Source of the DNA: Trachythela sp. YZ-2020
Lineage: Eukaryota > Cnidaria > Anthozoa > Malacalcyonacea > Clavulariidae
DNA length: 64,000 bases
Reading direction: 5' to 3'
Assembly (NCBI GenBank): GCA_016169945.1
Contig: JADLSH010000113.1
Span: 558,001-622,000, forward strand
Translations under genes and position numbers: made by a program
The notes under the pieces: model-generated
What the model was told of the DNA's origin: nothing
The model's input: only the letters and a program-made list of their open reading frames with translations
The model's database searches: none
Part shown: positions 1-10,307 of the stretch, one piece after another
Position numbering within the stretch: the first letter of the stretch is position 1
How the letters are laid out: every line of letters begins with the position of its first letter

Positions 1-121
1 CGGAAAAAATGAGTGGTTTCTTAGGCCACCACACCAACGCTGGAGTCGCTTCGCCGTTTGAATATACGAGGAGTAAATCCGCTAAAGCAATTACAATAAG
101 GATACTGCGAACAGCTCTCAT
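1..121 (-). CDS. First exon of a secreted or membrane protein (partial)
   Basis: On the minus strand an ATG at 121-119 opens a frame that stays open to the left edge (about 40 residues). It begins MRAVRSILIVIALADLLLVY, a short basic stretch followed by a hydrophobic core, and then a polar segment (SNGEATPA). This is the pattern of a secretory signal peptide. The rest of the gene lies outside the window, so the family cannot be named. No splice donor is seen before the edge. The start is chosen because it is the first ATG upstream of the hydrophobic core. Alternative: a chance open frame, since 40 codons is short. Confidence 0.5.
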   Translation of the reverse strand, partial: MRAVRSILIVIALADLLLVYSNGEATPALVWWPKKPLIFS

Positions 122-1078
122 CTTTCAAGAGGGATAGCGTTGATTGATAATTTCTTCAATTTTGGTTGGATTTTTAAGGATTTTTGTATGTTTTGCTTTC
201 AGATATACAGAATAGCCAACGAATTAACAATATACAGCATTTTAGCAACTGCAATTTTTGGCAAAATCGTTACTAAATATAAATATAATAAAAATATTCA
301 TATATTCATATATCGCTCCATCCACACTATATCTCATTAAAAACCAACCTGCATAAATATTAATTTTAATTAAAAAAATTCGCGTGGAGATGTTTTATCC
401 GGCCAGAAATCAACAAAGGCGTAAAAAAACCCATATCTTTTTAAAACCGTTGAAATTCTAGCAAAAATAATATCGATGATAAGAATTGACGTCCACGAAA
501 CCGCTAGAACTTTGTGGTCTGAAAATTGGCAAAAATAGAGGGTTTTCAAAAATGTTTTTTCTTCAATTCACAGGTGACAGCATAAATTGAAAACCTGTAG
601 GCGTTATGCATGCACTTAAAAGATAGCAAGAAAAAGATTAGAACAAAATTAACAAATATACTTTTGGGGGGACATCTTAATGGTCGACCTTATAGCTTAT
701 CAGTTCGAAATGACTCGACACGGTTTAACGATTCACTGAGACTGTATTTGGCCGATCTAAAGTTCAATTCCAAGCCCCTCCTATAAAATAAGCTTCCTCA
801 AATATAAGCTCCCCCCGTATACACGCCAAACACTTCACACTTACACTTTGAATAATGCGCTCGTTCATACACTTATCGATGACTCAATCTAAGATAAGGC
901 AAACAAAAAATATGAATCACTTTCTAAATATAAACACAACATGCTCAGGGTTTTGTCCAAATTTTGTATTAGTTAACTGGATTGCTCTATTAGGCCAAAA
1001 AACTTCTGTTTCTGGTCAGCGCGCGCGTCATTTTTAACTGTGCGCGCGTCAACGTTTTTTTTGGCAAATGCGGTTCAT
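122..1078. other. Non-coding stretch, nothing recognised
   Basis: AT-rich spacer upstream of the leftmost gene. Short open frames here show no recognisable domain or splice context. A CpG-like alternating run (gcgcgcg twice around 1020-1048) is the only visible local peculiarity. Confidence 0.5.
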
Positions 1079-1080
1079 CT

Positions 1081-1605
1081 AGAGGTCCAGTAAAGACCAT
1101 CCTTAATTGATCCAGTGTTACTACAGGAGGAAACCGAAGTACCAGGAGAACACCTTCAGTGTTTGGTAGAGTCAAACTGGAAGCATTCTTCTCACATGCG
1201 ACTGAGGTGAAATTATAACCAGACAACTGGATTTGGGCTGTTTGGTATCTAAACCAGCGTATACTTAGTGGCAGCGGTAACACTGTAGTAACACTGTAGT
1301 AACCTGTAATAACACTGGATCAATAAGGGATGACCCTTACTGAACCTCTAGGAAGAACAGTTTGGAACTGACAGAGCTATCCAGTATAAATGAAGTTAGT
1401 TTAGGTTTCCTTCTGTAGTAACGCTGGACCAAAAGATGACCCTTACTGGACCTCTAGGGAGAACAGTTTGGAACTGACAGAGCTATCCAGTATAAATAAA
1501 GTTAGTTTAGGTTTCCTCCTGTAGTAACACTGGACCAAAAGATGGCCCTTACTGGACCTCTTTGAACAGTTTGGAACTGATAGAGCTATCCAGTATAAAT
1601 ATAGT
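1081..1605. repeat. SINE body (minus) abutting three tail units (plus)
   Basis: 1081-1262 is the reverse complement of the window's main SINE: tail end, the 'aggaggaaacc...ggag' core, then the internal region 'gtttggtagagtcaaactggaagca'. From about 1283 to 1605 three copies of the roughly 114-bp SINE tail run in the opposite orientation. The abrupt change of orientation near 1270 suggests two independent insertions or an inversion. Confidence 0.75.
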
Positions 1606-2199
1606 TAATTTAGTACATCAATCTGAGTTAGCACTGGATAATAGCTCTGTTTTATTTTCAGATTTAATATTACATGTCAACGCTGTGCAAGTAACAATGG
1701 GTCTTCGATTACATATTGTTTTCCAAATACTTTCCACAGCGAAAAACAGCAAGAAGCAACTTACAACACGCTGTGTTGAATTCATTAGACATACAAACAT
1801 AGAACCTCGCTTTATCCTATTAAATGCAAACCGATTTTCGCTTTTAAATTTCATACAAACATACTTTATCGTAGATTTTAGCAGATAATAGTAAATAATT
1901 TAAACGACCATACGGTGTTGTTTAATTTAGATTCATATTTGCTAGGCGATACGTAGATTACTTGAGAGCTGAAAAGAATGTGGATTTCGACGCGTTGCTT
2001 ATGAGGACCTGTGTGTTTTGGCAAAAGAGTGTTATGTTAATTAAGTCTCTCGTATAATCAAACACGTTGAAAGACCAGCTATATATGCATAATAAACATA
2101 TTGTAATCAATATGGACATCTGACTGCCTTCTGAATATATAAAAAATACAAAGCAAGACACGATGGCCTTTTAAGAGTATCGTCGATTATCTACAGTAA

Positions 2200-2800
2200 G
2201 GACAAGGGCAACGAAAATGCTGGCGGTGTAAAATTATAGAGGAACACGAATAGTTATTTCTCAAAGCGGTGTACAAAGTAGTACATTTTGTACATATAGA
2301 ACACGTCGTGTTTTGGAATCAGCTACCAGCTACATATATTCAAGAACGCGATTAACGACCGCAAAAGTATTGTCGCGGTTACAGTAACAACAGGGCATTA
2401 AAACTGCTGGCGTTATTATTACAGAGGAACAGGGATTACTTACTTCTAAACGTCGCCGCAATACTGGTACGTTCACTATCTCTATTGAACACATTTACGA
2501 ATCAACTAGATTTATTCAAGGACGTGAATAGCAGCCACAGAAGTATATCGGCATTATTCAGCAACGACTGCAGGGCATTAAAACTGCTTGCGGTTTAATT
2601 TTATCAAAGATCAGAGAATCATTGGTTTCTCGAAGTCACGAAAGACGTACACATTATATTTGGGACAATTTTATTTACGAAGCAACAAAGTATATTCAAG
2701 GACGCGATAAACAGCGCCAAAAGTATATGAGAAAGACAAGGCATTAAGACTGCTTGAAAATACTGTGGATCTGTGAATCATTATTCTCAAAGCAGCGAGT
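2200..2800. repeat. Degenerate tandem repeat, about 180-bp period, four units
   Basis: The phrase 'gggcattaaaactgct' or a close variant recurs near 2206, 2393, 2573 and 2740. Each is followed by a similar order of blocks (an 'agaggaacagg' variant, 'tctcaaagc', then 'tattcaaggacgcgata' and 'aagtatat'). Spacing is 187, 180 and 167 bp. The units are heavily diverged, so this is an old tandem array. No open frame runs through it. Confidence 0.65.
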
Positions 2801-4500
2801 CAGTAGTAAACTTCAAGAACAGCAACCTTAACGTATTTTAACCGAGAAAAACACTTCTGACCTCATCTAACCTTCCGGATAAAATTTACTGGACAGAAAT
2901 AACGAAAAAAGGTATTTATAAGCTAAAATAACTGTAAACTTCCACTTTCTAGCGCTGTTTAGGCGCTTCAGTTGCGACTCGCTCGACATAAATTGATATG
3001 GCGATACCCGTGCATGGACTAATTTAGACCTGCAAAATAGATTATTTTCAGTGACAATGATATTATACTACAAAAGAACAAATCCCGCATAACCTACACA
3101 TTTTAATTAAACTAAAGCATTGTTTAAATTCTTAGATATATAACGCTAATGTTATACGGTCAAAAATTCAAAATACCGCGAAATGTATATTCGAGATTCA
3201 AATGTCATCTTTTCAAAAATTTGCATGGCTATTATATTATAATTTAGAGCAGTGGAAACAATCGCTAATTGCATTTGAATCAGAGGACTGCGTGCAAATT
3301 GCGTTTTTGGTAATTTCAAAAGCTAAATACATTCGCAAGTTTTGAGTAATAATTCAGGCTATATTAATGATAATTTATGATTCTGTTGCGTTGAGATTAA
3401 TTACAACGGTGTGACGAAAGAAGCGAAATGTTTGGGTAAAACAATAAAAAATACGAGACAAAATATCCTGAATCTCCTAAAATCGTTCCCACCAGAAGTG
3501 GTTTGAAATCCTAACTTCGGGTTTCTAAGACGTCAGTCAGTTCGACCTCAAAAATAGAAATGAGACTATATCATAATGCTTTTTATCATAATGGTATCTT
3601 AATGGTTTTTGATTCATATTTTATTATCTTTCCCAAAGACTATCCAAAGATCTCCAATAGTTGTTCTCATGTGGTATTCAGTTCTCAATAATATTAAATG
3701 TTTAATGCTTTAAAATCATTATCTGGTAAAAAAATCTTGAAAACACTGTTTTCTAAATGGCAATGAACTGCATTCTCCGCGTTTTTTTGACAATAGATTT
3801 TGGACAATAACATGTAAATAGAATTTTTCGCGCAAGACGCGATTTTCACTGTTCACAGTGGACAGATCACTGGTATAATAATATCAGATATGTTTCGTGA
3901 CTCTGGTTTAAGTAAATGGATGTAATCCCCAAACAATGACATTCAAGATTCAACATTTTGACATTTCAGTCCCAGTGTGGTCATCAGGGGTGATGTAAAG
4001 TCGTGCGCAAGGTGGCTCCTTGTCATGGGTAGTGATGTCACCCTCAAGTATATATAAGGACTGCCACTTTGCGACTTTAGATGCACTCCTGATAAAGACA
4101 CTATAGACTGGAGTGTAGCAACTTTGGGCTGTGAATGCAATTTGCTCGGGGATTGCACTCATTTGCTTCATTAAACAACAGTAGCGAGAAAAACATATCT
4201 GTTGTTATACTGGTTGGTTGTCGTCAACCCTGCACGCATGAACTCCAAATCTCTTTATAATTAAGCTACTTGACATTATTTGCGCAGATATATTATTGAT
4301 AGTATTTGCACAATTACACTGATATAGATCTGGGCTTATGGATCAATATTTTGCCAAATGAGTAAATGTAGTCGTGTTTTCCACGAAACAAAACAACTCA
4401 TTATAATTATTAAAATTAATCTTAGATGAAAAAGGAGCCATCAGCTTAACCAAGCTTTGCAAAGTTTCACAAATTTTCAACGATACCAAAATATGGGACT
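2801..4500. other. Intergenic stretch, nothing recognised
   Basis: AT-rich DNA upstream of channel gene A. Open frames around 3943-4171 on the minus strand overlap in two frames, have no recognisable domain and lack good splice sites. The promoter of gene A is presumably here, but no clear core promoter element can be pointed to. Confidence 0.4.
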
Positions 4501-4515
4501 CAGTTGCCATGCATA

Positions 4516-7500
4516 ATGTCGGTCAAAAACCACACCCTCATTACAACCCAAATACTTGCGCTTCTGGTAACATGCCTGCGCACAGGTGGCGTGGACTTGG
4601 ACGAAACCTGCACACACGGTGGTCGACTTACCATAATGCATTGGCATCACTGTCCGTATATCATGAGCATGTCACGTGGTGAAGTTTCAGGGATCTTTCC
4701 AAATTTCCTGAACAGTATTGTCAAGCAATGTTGCCATAGCAACGTCCAGTTGGTGTACCATCAAACCAAGGGACCAGCGGACTTCTACACTGCAGTTAAA
4801 GAAATGAGATTTAAAAGGTTAGGTCAAGAAAATGTTGGTATCATAGTGGTTAGTACATCACCTCTGTGACTGGGATTCCATTCCTGCAATGTCTCCGACC
4901 AGTTACTAAGTTATGGTGCATGCAGTGTGAAAGAGCACACCTTAATCTATCAAAAAACACTAAATTTACTACTTGCATATTAAGGAGACAAGTTACAGCT
5001 TCGTTCAAAAAACGCAATTTACAAAACATATTTTCTGACATTTTTTTGACGTCATATTTCAGGCCAAAAAATTTTTATGTCTCCGACCAGTTACTAAGTT
5101 ACGGTGCATGTAGTGTGAAAGAGCACACCTTAATCTATCAAAAAACACTATATTTACTATTTGCATATTAAGGAGACAAGTTACAGCTTCGTTCAAAAAC
5201 TGCAATTTGCAAGACATATTTTCTGACATTCTGGTAATTTTTTGACGTCATTATTTCAGGCCAAAAAATCATTGCACCAACAAATAACATTAATGGGTGT
5301 TGAAGGTACAATGGTTAGTTCATGTACCTTCCACCTGTGATTGAGGTTTGATTCCTGCAATATACAGTTGTCTGATTATAATTTACCTCAGTCACATGTG
5401 AGAAGAATGCTTCCAGTTTGACTCTACCAAACACCGCAGGTTTTCTCCAAGTATTCTGGTTTCCTCCTGCAGTAACACTGGATCAATAAGTGGTGGTCCT
5501 TATTAGACCTCTATGGAAAACGGTAGAGCTATCCAAAATATATAAAATTAGCTTAGTTTAGGCTTGTGGTATAACACTGGATCAACAAGAGATTCAAAGA
5601 GATAGGGAGAATAGTTTAGAATTTATAGTGTTATCGAGTATAAATACGGTAAGTATATATAGTCTTGTATTTGGTGGCAAATATTTAGAATTGAGAAATG
5701 TAGTAATAATTTCTCGCATCTATAAGTGTCAACATTTCTGAAGTTGAGCCATCTGCTGTCCTAGTAACGCTTACCTGCTTATTCTTACATTTATCTATTT
5801 ACATTATATAGCTCTCAACCGAGGTTCGACATTGCATTACCACTCCACACAGCAAAGTACGGCAAAACCTCATTCGAGACTTTACCATTTATTGCGATCG
5901 CTGAGTCACTGGGGATAGCTGTTTTGAAACATAGCAATGTCTCTAGTGGGAAACTAATGTCGTCCTTGCTTCAAGCTTGGCCTGTATTGCTATTCATTAT
6001 CCTAACTGCATGCATTGCTGGCGTCGTTATATGGTTTGTGGTAAGTATACTTTAGTAAGTATTTAGTAATATTTAAGTAAGTAACTTAAAATATACGCTT
6101 GAAGGTTTGTAAGGGCAAAGACGAAGGACCTTCGCTCGAAACGTCGAAGTTATTGATATATTTTTCAGATGGTTTAACCCTACCGACCCTCAAGTATAAT
6201 GTTTATCACTACCTTTAGGAAAGGCAATCCAACTCGAAGCAGTTCTCGGCGTCTTTCTCACGTGGCGCATTTGATGGATTCTGGTGGGCCTTCGTTAGTA
6301 TGACATCTGTAGGGTGAGTAATTGGACATTAGTTGTATAATAATGAACTAATTATATTTATACTGGATAGCTCTATCAGTTCTAAACTGTTCTTCCTAGA
6401 GGTCCAGTAAGGACCATCTCTTATTGATCCAGTGGAAACCTAAATTGAACTAACTTTATTTATACTGGATAGCTCTATCAGTTCTAAACTGTTCTTCCTA
6501 GAGGTCCAGTAAGGGACATCTCTTATTGATCCAGTGTTACTACAAGAGGAAACCTAAACTAAACTAACTATATTTATACTTCATTACTGGATAGCTCTAT
6601 CAGTTCTAAACTGTTCTCCCTAGAAGTCCAGTAAGAGCCATCCATTGTTGATCCAGTGTTACTACGGGAGGAAACCTAAACTAAACTAACTATATTTATT
6701 TACTCTATCAGTTCTAAACTGTTCTACCTAGAGGTCCAGTGAGAGTCATGCCTTATTGATCCAGTGTTACTACAGGAGGAAACCTAAACTAAACTAACTT
6801 TATTTATACTGGATAGCTTTATCAGTTCTTAACTGTTCTCCCTAGAGGTCAAATAAGATATCTTTGTTGTTGGTCCCCTGTTACTACAGGAGAAAATCTA
6901 AACTTTACTAACTAAAGAATATACTTGTTTCTATAGCTACGGAGATAAATTTCCGAAATCTATAATCGGGAAACTTCTGGGATCATGTTGGATCGTTACT
7001 GGAATGTTATTTGTGACAATGTTTCTTGGAACACTGACTACGACACTCATGACTTTGCTGATGGAGGGAACGTTTGATATCCAACACGAAAAGGCCAGTT
7101 ATTTACATTATTTACTCCCTGTGATTACTGCCGACTGACCACCATCTATACTGCAGATAAAACTAACTTATATTTCCTCTACTTTTGTCTTCAGATCACG
7201 GTAGTTAATGGCAGTGTAGCACACTGGTTGGGAATTGAACATCACGCTACGATCAAAGGTGAGCTGCTCTTGGACATCTAGGGAGAATGAACAGTTTAGA
7301 ACTAATAGAGCCATTCAGTATAAATAATGTTAGTTTAGGTTTCCTCCTAGTTTAGGTTTCCTCTTGTAGTAACACTGGACCAATAAGGTTGACCCTTGCT
7401 GGACCTCTAGGGAGAACAGTTTAGAACTGATAAATATATCCAATATAAATAAAGTTTGACTTGTACCTTCTACAGTTATGAAGAAGCAAAATGACCTCTA

Positions 7501-9184
7501 TCCTCCATTGATCGATTTCGAAGTAGACGCAGCTTTAGTGGATATAAACAGTCTGAAAGATGTCGTTCATAATCTACAGAAAAAACATAATATCAGAGTT
7601 TCAGGAATCTTGCTCAAGGAAACTTTCTATGGGATTGTATTGAGAGAAGTGGCCACCAATCTCACGTCATGTTTCCAGGAATATATAGAGAAGCATGAAC
7701 ATTTGATTTTCAGGATAATGTCGGAATATAGTGGAACACAAAAGGTAGAAATTTTGATAGTCTAAACCAGTCAGCCTATTAGATATCGATAGGTTTCAAT
7801 AAGCGTTACAGGACAAGAGATGTTGGTCAAATGTTGAAAGGAATTAATATTTTCTCACTTTGATAACTGCGATTGACCATTCTCATTGTAACACCCACCC
7901 TATGGTCTTTCTTAAATGTAGCTAACATTTTTCGCTTGTTTAGAACAAACTAAATCCAGCAGACGATTACTTTGGCAGTGGAGGAATATTCAGTAAATCC
8001 GTGTACTGTATGATTGCAGTGTTTGTAACATTCTGTGTCGCTGGATGTATCTGGGAGTTGCATAAACTGCGTAGTTTGACTTTAATGAAAGAAGAGAGCA
8101 ATGGTAAGTGGCCTGGTGCTTACTAAACTAATTTTATATATACTGGATAGCTCTATACAGTTCTAAAATGTTCTCCCTATAGAGGTCCAGTAAGAGTCAT
8201 CTCTTATTGGTCCAGTGTTACTACAGGAAGAAACCTAAACTAAACCAACTTTATTTATGCTGGATAGCTCTATCAGTTCTAAACTGTTCTTCCTAGAGGT
8301 CCAGTAAGGGCCATCTCTTATTGTTCCAGTGTTACTACAGGAAGAAACCTAAACTAAACTAACTTTATTTATACTGGATAGCTCTATCAGTTCTAAACTG
8401 TTCTCCCTAGAGGTCCAGTAAGGATGATCCCTTATTGATCCAGTGTTACTACAGGAGGAAACCTAAACTAAACTAACTTTATTTATACTAGATAGCTCTA
8501 TCAGTTCTAAACTGTTCTCCCTAGAGATACAGTAAGAGTCATCCCTTATTGATCCAGTGTTACTACACGAGGAAACCTAAACTAAACTAACTTTATTTAT
8601 ACCGGATAGCTCTATCAGTTCTAAACTGTTCTCCCTAGAGATCCAGTAAGGGTCATCTCTTATTGATCCAGTGTTACTACAGGAGGAAACCTAAACTAAA
8701 CTAACTTTATTTATACTGGATAGCTCTATCAGTTCTAAACTGTTCTCCCTAGAGGTCCAGTAAGGATCATCTCTTATTGATCCAGTGTTACTACAGGAGG
8801 AAACCTAAACTAAACTAACTTTATTTATACTGGATAGCTCTATCAGTTCTGAACTGTTCTCCCTAGAGATCCAGTAAGGGTCATCTCTTATTGATCCAGT
8901 GTTACTATAGGAGGAAACCGGATTAGCCGGCGAAAACCTGAGTTGTTTGGTAGAGTGTAAAGCTAAATATAGTCTAGGCGAGTACGTAATATACCATGAT
9001 ACTGCAGGTAACTGACCTTTTTCGTTTAGTTGAAGAATGCAGCGATCAAGAGCCGTCGAGGAATAGTCAGGTTCCATTCGGCACACTGAGCACATCTACC
9101 GAAGCCTTCCCGAGCGATTGTCAATGCCATATGAAGGATCCGTTTGAAACAATAGATCTCTATTCCAGACAATCCGACGTTTAG
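4516..9184 (+). CDS. Ionotropic glutamate receptor-like channel with K+ channel filter (paralogue A)
   Basis: Eight exons: 4516-4817, 5812-6040, 6219-6313, 6937-7093, 7195-7258, 7476-7744, 7944-8103, 9030-9184 (1431 nt, 476 aa). Order: signal peptide (about 1-25), bilobed ligand-binding half S1 (matches gene B at GIFPNFL), M1 (AWPVLLFIILTACIAGVVIW, about 155-177), pore loop FWWAFVSMTSVGYGD (about 196-212), M3 (about 220-245), S2 (about 250-370), M4 (about 390-411), short cytoplasmic tail. The plan is that of an ionotropic glutamate receptor without an amino-terminal domain, but the pore reads as a K+ selectivity filter. The usual first Thr of TVGYG is Ser here, and M3 lacks the TAN core. All introns are GT-AG except after exon 4, where a GC donor (AAAAG/GCCAGT) is needed; this is supported because exons 3, 4 and 5 (95, 157, 64 nt) have the same lengths as in gene B. 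The ligand is unknown. Introns carry SINE arrays. Confidence 0.85.
4836..4889 (+). repeat. SINE tRNA-like head fragment
   Basis: The segment 'gtggttagtacatcacctctgtgactgggattccattcctgcaat' matches the tRNA-derived head (A-box-like and B-box-like stretches) of the main SINE. It stops where the 188-bp tandem pair begins at 4891, so the SINE is truncated or was split by that insertion. It lies in intron 1 of channel gene A. Confidence 0.6.
4891..5270 (+). repeat. Tandem pair of a 188-bp dispersed repeat
   Basis: Two direct copies (4891-5078 and 5079-5270) each begin 'gtctccgaccagttactaag' and end in 'aggccaaaaaat'. Internal landmarks are 'gaaagagcacaccttaatct' and 'aaggagacaagttacagctt'. A related pair in inverted orientation lies at 53840-54130, in the first intron of the paralogous channel gene B. 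Confidence 0.85.
5285..5660 (+). repeat. Nearly full-length tRNA-derived SINE
   Basis: Head: 'acaatggttagttcatgtacc' (A-box-like) and 'ggtttgattcctgcaat' (B-box-like). Body: 'cctcagtcacatgtgagaag' and 'gcttccagtttgactctacc'. Core: 'caggttttctccaagtattctggtttcctcctgc'. The tail then starts with 'agtaacactggatcaataag' and continues for one and a half units. It is a reference copy for the family. It lies in intron 1 of channel gene A. Confidence 0.8.
6352..6915 (-). repeat. Array of about five SINE-tail units
   Basis: In reverse orientation, units of about 114 bp repeat the blocks 'actttatttatactggatag', 'ctctatcagttctaaactgt', 'gaggtccagtaa' and 'gatccagtgttactacagga'. No SINE head is attached. 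It fills most of intron 3 of channel gene A, between the two exons that together encode the pore filter. Confidence 0.9.
7262..7465 (+). repeat. Two SINE-tail units
   Basis: Forward-oriented tail units in intron 5 of channel gene A, with the diagnostic 'gggagaacagtttagaactgat' and 'gtaacactggaccaataag' blocks. The array ends just before the next acceptor. Confidence 0.8.
8125..8965 (-). repeat. Array of about seven and a half SINE-tail units
   Basis: Reverse-oriented units of about 114 bp fill intron 7 of channel gene A. They differ at few positions (for example gaggtcc/gagatcc and 'aagggtcatctc'/'aaggatcatctc'). The array ends in a short remnant of the SINE body ('ggaggaaaccgg...gtttggtagagt'). 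Confidence 0.9.
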
Positions 9185-10307
9185 AGACAGGAATGCAAGT
9201 TTAAGAATTTGTAAAGATATAAACATAAGCTTAATCTCTTCAGAGAACATGGGATTATCTGATGGGAGCGAATGACTTGGCTGGGATACTATAGGGCATT
9301 GCAGGTAGCCAAAGGTTAGCCCTCACTAGAAACGGAGTATGTAACAACTCCTCTCTGGAGTCTGGTACTCATTCAAGAGTGGAGGGAACTGGGAGAGAGC
9401 ACAGGAGAAAACTACCGTGGCAATCACCACAATCACCCCCATCCGATGTTGCTATGATTTTCCCCACATTTCACCCTTAATCGCACCTGTCAGTCCAGGC
9501 GAACTAGCTAGTTCTAGTCCGAAGTACTGTTCGCGTCAACTTCGTATGTAACTGTATATAAAAAATATATCTAAATCTATTTTTATTCTGTATCGAGTAA
9601 CGACTTTGAGAAAACGGGCTGGAACCCGAGACATAACGCAATGCTACAGGATGCATTCTTTTATTTAAAATAGACCTAACCAGCTACGCATGAATATAAG
9701 CCCATAGCAGGCGTGTAAATTATCTGAAGATGTGAGTCGCGTGGACACAAGCAAAAACATGGAAGTTTGCTGATCAGGTCTTCATGATAATTCGTGATAC
9801 TTTTAGCTTGCATCCACAACAGCATGAGAACGAACAACCAAATACTGCCAGAGAAACTAGCAATCTAATTAAGTTAATTATTAACACACTTCTGTAATTT
9901 ATGTAATTTATTCTTGAATAAATAATTCGACTAATTAATTATGTTCAGTTCAGCATTATTATACAATAACTCACGATAGCCCAGAATATAGATATATCCT
10001 TTCTGTGACGATAGAGTTATTCAGCATTATTCCTTTACTTATTCTATTCAGACTATTCACACGTAGGATTAGAATTACTTACATCATTTGACAGCTTCCG
10101 GGAAGCGTTAAAGTGCAACAGATGATGGTTAACTTAATTCAGTGATAACATTATTTCCTCACTTTGATAAGTGCCAGTTGACCAACCATCTGTTGCACGA
10201 TAGTGCTTAGTGAAACCCACCATACTATTTAAATATTATTCACTGAGCTATACTATTCTGGTATGATAAAGCGAATGCGTGATAAGATAATGAAGGATAC
10301 AACTAGA
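9185..10307. other. Spacer between convergent genes, with one MITE
   Basis: This separates the stop of channel A (+) from the stop of SGSM3 (-), so it should contain both 3' ends. An AATAAA occurs near 9917 in an AT-rich run. At about 10115-10222 there is a copy of the 'gtgggtttcac...gatggtggtcaac' MITE family, with the strong terminus 'cgatagtgcttagtgaaaccc'. No coding sequence is recognised. Confidence 0.5.

Noticed and set aside
5285..5380. tRNA gene
   Set aside because: A- and B-box-like sequences are present here and at other SINE heads, but no cloverleaf with a proper anticodon stem can be drawn, and the SINE body follows directly. These are SINE promoters.
8805..9095. 96-codon minus-strand open frame over the SINE array
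   Set aside because: It runs antisense through tail repeats and the last exon of channel A. Its composition follows the repeat, and the plus-strand exon is supported by homology with gene B.
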